A stretch of DNA of 64,000 nt from Amorphophallus konjac (taxonomy: Eukaryota > Streptophyta > Magnoliopsida > Alismatales > Araceae): positions 506,458,566 to 506,522,565 of the forward strand of contig CM040121.1 in NCBI GenBank assembly GCA_022559845.1, given 5' to 3'. Positions 56,484 through 64,000 of this stretch are shown piece after piece. How positions within the stretch are numbered: the stretch's first letter is position 1; each line of letters begins with the position of its first letter. A program made the translations under genes and the position numbers. Under the pieces are notes generated by a model. That model ran no database searches. It was given only the letters and a program-made list of their open reading frames with translations, and was not told the origin of the DNA.

Positions 56484-57600
56484 TGTTGGTAGCAAGACAC
56501 CCCGCCGGAGGGGGGAGATGAATGGAAGTGTTAATTAAAATTGTGAGTTAAAAATAAATTAGCATCTAATCAAAGGTAAGAAGAACGGATCAAGGGCACA
56601 AATAGCAAATCACATGTCACCGAGATTTTTATACTATTTCAACGATTCAAATACACTAGCTGAGTTCTGATCAAGTGCATCGGCTAACCAAATCTTGCCC
56701 ACAAACACACTCACTAGTTTTTAGTCAGGATATCAGTTTACCCCCAAACCTACTCTCAATCATTTCACACACTGGTTTTCAAGCAAGTGACCAATTCAAC
56801 AACTAATATGCTCTCCAGCAATCATACACTAGTTTTTGCTCAAGTGTCTAATTCATGACCAACGGGTCTGTCCTCGAGTAGTACTTACACGAAGTATCCT
56901 TAGATCCTTTACTGCTCCCCAACACTAAATATAACATAGAAAAATATAAGGAATGTTCCACAATAAAGGTGCCTCTTGACAATAGGCGGATATAAACAAA
57001 TTTAAAGAACAAAAAAAGAAGAATTAAGTGCATAAGAAATGAGAGTGCTTGGCACGCGCGGAAGCTTTGAGATTGTAGTGACTTAGGCTCTTGATTGCTC
57101 TTGCTTTCAGCTCTAGCTCATTGAAGAAAGAAACTCCTTGAATGGAGTATTTTTGATTATGGAAGATTTGGATGCTAACTACTCTTGGATTCTACTGATC
57201 ACTCAAGGTTCAAGTTGGTTTCAACTTAGAACAAATCTTGTATTTATAGTTTACTTGTTGACTATCCATTAAACGCATCTTCGCATGATCACGCAAGCTT
57301 CTCTCTAGCCTGTTTATGTTTGAGAGAGTGAATTATTATTTGTTATGCCTATGGTCTTTTCCTTTCTTCTCATGTCAAACTTGCTGTTCCTGTATCTTAT
57401 TCTTTCAAAGCCTCTCATGCACTTCCTAGACATTTTAAGCTTGTCACTAGATATCATGGAGAAAAATAAAAAGATCTTGGCTACATGTAATATCTGCTAC
57501 AAGACTAAAATGTACACTGATCTTTCACCAATTGTAAGATATATTTCATGGAATATATACAAAATATATTCTGAAGATATGCCTAGGTATACATTCACCA
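56484..57600 (-). mobile_element. decayed LTR-like segment, minus orientation
   Basis: It begins TGTTGGTAGCAAGACACCCC, then a GGAGGGGGGAGATGAATGG block and GAGATTTTTATACTATTTC. Copia LTRs read from their 3' end start this way (compare 47058 and 61631). The right boundary is uncertain and no coding region is linked to it. Confidence 0.4.
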
Positions 57601-57799
57601 ATGAATGCATTTGAGTTTCAAAACATATTAATTAATATATTTTCATCAAGCATCAAAAGTATTTTACAGTTGATGTATGTTATCCCTTGAATTTTTTAGT
57701 TGAAGAGAATAAAACAAAGATAGTGTCGACTAAGATACATATGAATTTGTCTAATAACACAAGTCAAATGCAAAAGATCAATCGATCAAACACAACTGA

Positions 57800-58551
57800 T
57801 GTATCACCTAAAGGTTAGACACTGGAGAGGGGGAAAATCTACCGTTCAAGAACACGGTCAACTAGGTCCAATTCGATCAAACCAGACCCAGCTCTCCAAA
57901 GTGACAGTCCCATTCGGGCCCACTTACTTCAAGCCAAAAATTCACTCGGAGCAGCACTTCCTAGGCGACCCTCGGGTCCGGAAGTCCGAGCGACAGATCG
58001 GTCGAGAGATCCCCTACGGGGACCCAGCACGGCCTACCTGAGCTACACAACTATCGCTCAGGATAAAACCCCGAGTGAGCGCCCCAGGCACGGATCGACT
58101 GTTGGAAGCTTATCCAAGCGTCCGTTACGCACCCTTCAGGAGCAGGGAACCCCAAGGGATAAGGGAGAGCAAGGGTCCTTATGTCATAAAGAGCCCACGA
58201 CTAGGACGTAACCCCCCCTAAATCCCCTCGACTCCCAGGGCTTCTGCATTAAACGGATCGCTATATAAATCCCAGGAGGACCTCAGAGAGATAAGCAATC
58301 ATCCTGAGAGAAAACCGTCACACCTCTTGGTAGAGAATAATCTCGCGCCCTCTCCTTCCCTTATCACCTCTCTTCGCATCCGTGCTCTATCATATTTACT
58401 GACTTAAGCATCGGAGGGTCCTCCCCGGGGTTTCACCCTGGGCACCCCTGATTTGTTTCCCATCTTGCAAATTATACATGCGTGGTGGCTGTGATCGAAG
58501 ATTCCTCCAGGATCTCACGACTCAGGATCAGCGCGAGATTACGCCTCTTCA
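57800..58551 (+). mobile_element. 5' LTR of gypsy element G3
   Basis: The right edge ends ...CTCTTCA two bases before a gypsy-type primer site. It contains TATATAAAT (58262-58270) and ACTTAAGCATCGGAGGG (58402). The left edge is estimated. Confidence 0.65.
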
Positions 58552-58553
58552 TC

Positions 58554-58570
58554 TGGCGCCGTCTGTGGGA
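58554..58570 (+). other. primer binding site of gypsy element G3
   Basis: TGGCGCCGTCTGTGGGA. The first nine bases, TGGCGCCGT, match the 3' end of a plant tRNA ending ACGGCGCCA (tRNA-Asp type), the usual primer for Tat/Athila-class gypsy elements. Confidence 0.8.
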
Positions 58571-58589
58571 AAAAAAAAGAGCCACCATA

Positions 58590-60060
58590 GTGCGAAGAAA
58601 TTCCGGTAGGAGGATCGCCGGCGACAAGGGAAAGACCGTGATAGCAGGGGAAGGAGAACCAGTGCCTTCCCACCTTATGGAAAACCTCCCCTCTGACGAC
58701 AACAACCAAGCCGATGAGCTGCCTCCACCTCCCATGGAGGTGCAACCCCCTAATGGGAGTTCTGACGCTCTCCAAACCCTCAACGCAAAATTGGATATCC
58801 TCGTAGAATTAATGAGGACACAGGCGGCTAGGGAGGAGAAGTCACGACTCCCACAGGAAAGCCCTCCCCCCGTGGAGAAGCTTCCCAGCAAACAGCTGGA
58901 GGCCGCTTCACCCTCCGGGGACGATGGCTTATACGTAACAGGTCGGGAGGACCGTCGCACGCCCCTCCTCCAGAGCAAGAAGCCTCCTCCATCCCGAGGA
59001 GAGAAAGGTCCGAGACACGTCAGCAGCTCCCGGAGTCCGATGCCCCCGAGGGACGACAAGGTAGCCAGCAAGGGCGCCCTCGCAGCCCCTCGGCCCCGCG
59101 ACAGCCGGAGCTATCTCTCCGACTGTGAGACTTCGAACGACGCTTCGCAGAGCAAGAGCGCGCCCTCCGCGTCTTGCAGAAGACTTCTACCAAGGAGGAC
59201 GAGGAGCAATCCCCGTTCTCCGACCAAATCTTGAAGGTCGAGATCTCTCCTAGACTCTCTCTGCCAACCTTCAAGTCATATGACGGCCAGGGAGACCCGA
59301 CCGACCACTATGACATCTTCCATGCCCTGATGACCCTGCACGGGGCCTCCGACGCTGTCAAGTGCCGAGCGTTCGTGACCACCTTGGTCCAAGGCGCTCA
59401 AGCTTGGTTCCTAGCACCCGCCCCCAACAGTATTCACGACTTCAGGCAATTAAGGTGAGTATTTAAGGAAAGCTTCGCCGACAGCGGTCCTCCAAGGTCA
59501 GTGGCGGGGTTATTGGAGCTAAAGCAGCCACAGGGGGAGAAGCTTTGGGCTTATATCAACAGATTTAAATTGGAAGCCCTGCGTATCCCTCGCCTGGATG
59601 TCACCTCATCCATCACCGCTTTGACCAGAGGCACCCGCGACGAGAACCACCGACGAGAACTGGTCCTCCATCCCCCACCTCTCTCGCCGATCTAGTGACC
59701 CTGGCTCTACGTCACGCGGAGTGCGAGGAAGTCTTTAGCGCTTGCCGCGGCACAACAGGCTTGGGTCGAGAAGGGGATAAGAAGCGACCGTCCGAGCAAG
59801 GCTCTGGCCAAGGAAAAAGGCAGAATAAAGACGGAGACCACAGGGAGCCCCCTCAAAAATACGAGCGGTACACTCCTCTATCCTCCCCCGTTTATGAGAT
59901 ATACGAAGACATCAAGGGCTCGGGCCTCCTCCGCCAACCTGAGCCTATGAAGGCCAAGCATCGCAACCGTCACAAGCATTGTCAGTTTCACGACGACCAC
60001 ATGCACCATACTGGAGATTGTTACCAGCTCAAGGATGAGATTGAGGGTCTCGTCCGCTAG
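58590..60060 (+). pseudogene. gypsy gag of element G3
   Basis: A Pro/Ser-rich N-terminal part (58590 to about 59170) is followed by a frameshift. The Retrotrans_gag core then reads LPTFKSYDGQGDPTDHYDIF and KCRAFVTTLVQGAQAWF, with a TGA at 59456-59458 where Trp is likely. After a second frameshift near 59690, a C-terminal Cys/His segment CQFHDDHMHHTGDC precedes LKDEIEGLVR and a stop at 60060. Gag builds the particle. The breaks make this copy inactive. Confidence 0.85.
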
Positions 60061-60078
60061 GGGCACCTATCTCAATAC

Positions 60079-60513
60079 GTGTCCGAGCGCCAGAAGGAGG
60101 ATCGTGGCATCCCAGAAGAAATTGACAATCGCCCCCGCGGAGTCCATATCAATGTTGTTTCTGGCGGCACGGCATTAGGAGGAGACAGTAGTCGAGGAAG
60201 GAAGCGTCACGCTGAACGGGCGAGCAGGGCCTCCGAGCCCCCCAAAGCCTCGCCGACGAGTGAGCAGCAGGCCCTGGTATTCTCTGACCAAGACGTGGAA
60301 GGGTTATCTACCCCGCAAGACGACGCTCTTGTAGTATCGGCTACTATAAACTATTGTAACGTAGATAGGATATTGGTTGACAATGGTAGTGCCCCTGATG
60401 TACTCTCGTATGAATGCTTCCTTAAGATGGGTGAAAATCCATCCAAGCTCCACCCAATTCGAACCCCCCTCTGCGGGTTCAATGGCAGGCAACCTATCCC
60501 AAGGGAGCCCTAA
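60079..60513 (+). pseudogene. gypsy aspartic protease region of element G3
   Basis: In the same frame as the last part of gag. The protease-type motif ILVDNGSAPDVL is at about 60375, with Asp in the DxGS-like position. The frame then breaks, and 60514-60900 is readable only in fragments. Confidence 0.7.
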
Positions 60514-60899
60514 GCCTACCGGTCACTATTGGTACCCCTTCTAAGACTGTCACGGTCATGGTGTACTTCATAGTGATTAAGGGGATGTCGGCCTATAATG
60601 CCATCTTCGGCCGAGGTATCCTCAGTCGAACAGAGGCAGTGCCCTCCACCTATCACCAAAAAATGAAGTTTCTCACCAAATACGGTATCGGAGAAGTCCG
60701 AGGTAACCAGGCAATGGCTAGAAGGTGATACATAATCTCAGTCGAAGCCATAAGGCCAGAGGGAAAAAAGAAAAAGGTCGAGGGAGCCGAGGACGAACCA
60801 ACAACGTCCGAGCCCGGTGGCGAACTGTTGATGGTCTTCCTCAAAGACGACCCAGCCCTAGAGTAAAAATTGGAGCTGATTTACCCCCTGATGTACAAA

Positions 60900-61630
60900 A
60901 GTAATATAAAGATTTTATTTTGGAGTATATCCAAGTCTTCGCATGGTCTGATGAGCATCTTCTTGGGATCCCTGGGGAAATGGTGGTGCACAAGCTCAAC
61001 CTTGACCCGTCAGTGAAACTCGTCCAACAATGCAGAAGAAAGCACGCCCCAGAGAAGCAGGCGATCATCAAAGAGCATATTATTAAGGGAAAGAAAACCG
61101 ACCTATTTCGCCCGGTCCTTTACCCGAGGTGGCTCGCTAATGTCGTCTTAGTGCCAAAAGCTTCGGGCAAGTGGCGAATGTGCGTGGACTTCACCGACCT
61201 CAATAAAGTCACTCCCAAAGACTGTTACCCACTACCGAGCATCGACCAACTAGTCGACTCGACCTCCGGTAACGAATTGCTCAGTTTCCTGGATGCCTAC
61301 TCCGGCTACCATCAGATCTGAATGGATCTTGAAGACATCGAGAAGACAACCTTCATCACCGACTTCGGCGTATACTGCTACACTCGAATGTCTTTCGGGC
61401 TGAAGAACGCCGGAGCAACATACCAAAGGTTGATCAACCACATTTTCGAAGGACAAATCGGTCGGAACATCGAAGCCTACATCGACGACATGCTTGTCAA
61501 GACACCTAAGGCCGTGGACCACGTCGCCGACCTAGCTGAAACCTTCGACACCCTCCTGAGGTACAACATGAAGCTCAACTCGGCTAAATGCACTTTTGGG
61601 GTTCGATCCGGAAAGTTCCTGGGTTTCCTA
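60900..61630 (+). pseudogene. gypsy reverse transcriptase of element G3, truncated
   Basis: It reads HKLNLDPSVKLVQQ..., VLYPRWLANVVLVPKASGKW, VDFTDLNKVTPKDCYPLPSI, FLDAYSGYHQI, a TGA at 61319-61321, FGLKNAGATYQRLIN and the catalytic AYIDDMLVKT. The motif order is that of Ty3-gypsy RT, and the wording is typical of the Tat lineage. The frame ends GKFLGFL exactly where LTR D is inserted, and the rest of pol is not in the window. The TGA fits a CGA-to-TGA CpG transition. Confidence 0.92.
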
Positions 61631-62025
61631 TGTTGTGTTCGGTGCAGTATTCAGAGGGGGGGTGAATGAATATAACCCGTTTAAAAAACCTTTCGCCCAG
61701 TTAAAATATGATGCTCACTAGAATTACTAGTTCGCAAACTAGACAAGCTTAAAAGCTAATAATCAGTTGCAGAACAAAAACAAGCATACAGTGAGATCAC
61801 TAGGATGCTAACTAGGCTGAATTAGACAAGGAGTCGCTCAACTAGAATTTCGCTCTCTTGACAGATTAAACTATTCTAAGAAAACTAATCCACTCTTCTG
61901 CTCAACCAGAAGTCAAACGCTTAGAGCGCCCCTATGCAATCATCTAGCGGAAGCAAAAGCAGATAAAGCAAACCACAATGCACAAGAGTTTTTAGGTGGT
62001 TCGGTCCTCCAAACCTACATCCACC

Positions 62026-62325
62026 CCACACTCAACCCGAGTGTGGCTTCACTAACCGCTGGGCAACACAGCTTGCCAACAATCAGCTGGGTCTCACAGC
62101 TTGCCAACCGCTGAGCATCACAGCTTGCTTCCGCTGGGCAATACAGCTTAGCCATCGCTGACTCACAGCTTGAACCCGCTGGGGAATACAGCTTAACCCG
62201 TCCGAGACCAAGTCTCGCCAGCTGAGGATTACAGCTTTACCTGTCCAGTGGAAACCTCCACTGCCCGCTGAGCTACACAGCTTGCTGTCCAGAGGCAGCA
62301 CCTCTGCAAACCGCTGACAAACAGC
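62026..62325 (-). repeat. hairpin chain of LTR D
   Basis: At least eight units of the form GCTG-N5-7-CAGC (62058-62072 onwards) are interspersed with GAGAC/GTCTC, CAGTGG/CCACTG and CAGAGG/CCTCTG hairpins. The terminal hairpin at 62026-62046 has stem CCACACTC/GAGTGTGG and loop GGGTT on the minus strand. Confidence 0.85.
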
Positions 62326-62346
62326 TTGAAGAAATGTATAAAGGAA

Positions 62347-62742
62347 AATGAAAATAGAACAAGACAGCAACGGAAAGCTGAAGCAATAAAGCACAAAATA
62401 TAGCTCAATAATGAGCAACTTCAGATCTGGTTTTGAACCAAAGATCTGAGGAACGAACTCCTTCTCTCTCTCTCTTCTTCTTCTTCTCTTCACACTCTTC
62501 TCGAGCTCTCTGCCTCTCTTCTTCTCCTTCTGCTCTTCTTCTTTAATGAAAATAGAACAAGACAGCAACGGAAAGCTGAAGCAATAAAGCACAAAATATA
62601 GCTCAACAATGAGCAACTTCAGATCTGGTTTTGAACCAAAGATCTGAGGAACGAACTCCTTCTCTCTCTCTCTTCTTCTTCTTCTCTTCACACTCTTCTC
62701 GAGCTCTCTGCCTCTCTTCTTCTCCTTCTGCTCTTCTTCTTT
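62347..62742 (-). repeat. tandem duplication, period 198 bp (LTR D leader)
   Basis: 62347-62544 is repeated at 62545-62742 with at most a few differences seen. The unit spans the purine-rich leader downstream of the TATA box. The length is divisible by three, so a long Glu/Lys/Arg-rich minus-strand frame passes through, but I see no reason to think it coding. Confidence 0.92.
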
Positions 62743-63054
62743 CTCTTTTCTCTTTCTATCTGGATCGTGGCTCTCTGTATGAGCTTTTCTTCTCGCCAAC
62801 TCGATCTGTCTTCATCTGTGGACGAAGACCTCCTTTTATAACAGTAGCTAGTAGGAGGGCAGCACTGGGCGCGTGTGGCTTCCACATTTCCCGCCCAGAA
62901 CTTTTGGCCACGTGTCAGCTTTCTGTCAGTCCTTCAACCTCGGATCACGTGCCCTCCTTAAGCTTCACGATCAAAGCACCTGTTAAACAGAGTATCGGAT
63001 AAGTCATCAGTTTAAAGAACAACTCTGTATAGACTTATCAGAAGAACAGCGTTT

Positions 63055-64000
63055 TAGAAGAAACCTGGATGAGGTTAAAACGAAACAACACGAAGACAGA
63101 AATAACAAAGAAGACTCAGACGCAGAGACAGCACGAAGTGAAACGAGAACGACACGAGGTGCAGAGGTGACAGAAACACACACTACACAGAGAACAACAC
63201 GAAGACAAAGCATAAACCAACACGAAGTGTGGTTTCAACATACGAAAGACACGAGGTCTAGGAAGAACAACACGAAGACATAATACGGAAACGACACGAA
63301 GTGAAATAAGAACGACACGAAGTGTAGTAGTGACAGAAACACACACTACACAGAGAACGACACGAAGTGGCACAGAAAGCAACACGAGGTGCTACGATGT
63401 CCTGCACGCAATAGAACAAAAATGACACGAAGACGATGAAAACGACACGAGGTGAAGTCACAAAGCGACAAGGACACGAGGTGTAGGAAACACGACACGA
63501 AGACATGAAACAACACGGAGATGAAACAGTAACCGACACGAGTTGAAAACAACACGAAGACGAAAACTGAAATCGACACGGGTTGAAAACAACACGAAGA
63601 CGAAAGACAAGGAAAATGACACGAAGTCAAAGAAACAACAGTAACCGACACGAAGTGTGGTTACTAAACAGGAACGACACGAGGTCTACAGGGAAACGAC
63701 TCGAAGTTCATCAGAACTATTCGAGCTGCCTCAGAAACACGACACGAAGACATGAGAGGGAAAACGACACGAAGTCATGAGAACAGCACGAGGTGAAAAC
63801 GACACGGGCTGACCACAACAAGGATACAACACGAAGTCATAAAAATAGAAACGACACGAAGTATAACCTCATACAAGTTTTTCCTGTCAAGCATGGAAAT
63901 CAACACGAAGTGTCGTAAGCTCAGACGACACGAAATCTTTGCGTGTTAGTGAGGGGAAACAACACGAAGTGTGACTCAAGTGGCACTGAAAGCAACACGA
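63055..64000. repeat. U3 word array of LTR D, word CGACACGAAGTG
   Basis: CGACACGAAGTG, ACAACACGAAGAC and close variants recur every 15-35 bases to the window end, separated by short variable spacers. Confidence 0.9.

Larger units (their letters stand above)
61631..64000 (-). mobile_element. LTR of element D (minus-strand copia), runs off window
   Basis: The edge TGTTGTGTTCGGTGCAG at 61631 interrupts the gypsy RT. Read on the minus strand the visible order is: word array (64000 to 63055), TATA (62834-62840), purine-rich leader with a 198-bp duplication, hairpin chain (62325-62026), the GAACCACCTAAAAA block and CATTCACCCCCCCTCTGAATAC. TCCTA at 61626-61630 is the candidate target duplication. 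Its partner is outside the window. Confidence 0.82.

Noticed and set aside
1..64000. Other complete host genes
   Set aside because: Apart from NCL, every recognisable protein motif belongs to a transposon or a broken gene fragment. Remaining open frames are short and without family features.

Overview
This window is nuclear DNA of a flowering plant. It carries one intron-rich protein gene set in nested transposable elements. The GC-rich first exon of that gene, its long introns and the abundance of Sirevirus-like copia elements fit a monocot better than a dicot, but the species cannot be named from the sequence.

The gene (minus strand, 17745-30314) is a complete NCL-type sodium/calcium exchanger with seven exons and 604 codons. 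It has a signal-like N-terminus, two NCX alpha-repeats and a pair of EF-hands. Intron 3 uses a GC-AG splice pair. Introns hold a Pack-MULE that captured an LRR receptor-kinase fragment (19946-21115), a foldback MITE (24989-25296) and probable LTR fragments.

Left of the gene, 1-6759 is the 3' part of a Sirevirus-like copia element (A). It lies against a Ty3-gypsy-type region (6760-15885) with diverged tandem repeats, antisense PMD-like and coiled-coil frames, a 1-kb hAT transposon with perfect 8-bp target duplications, and an LTR.

Right of the gene, 32865-45105 is a structurally complete 12.2-kb non-autonomous copia element (B) with AGTAG target duplications, ~3.59-kb LTRs, a tRNA-iMet primer site and a broken gag but no pol. 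It sits inside an older repeat starting TGTCACGCCCC. Then come a minus-strand copia element with damaged pol (C, 47058-52317), a gypsy LTR (52333-53366), a CDK-like kinase fragment, a second hAT (54846-56159), a decayed LTR, and a degenerate gypsy element (about 57800-61630) cut by a fourth copia LTR (D, from 61631, minus strand).

The most unusual signal is shared by the four copia LTRs A-D. Each has, in the same order, an array of a short word upstream of the TATA box with a word specific to that LTR, then a leader with short hairpins (long chains in A, B and D). The last hairpin lies beside a conserved GAACCACCTAAAAA block, and its stem changes by compensatory pairs between families while the flanks stay the same.
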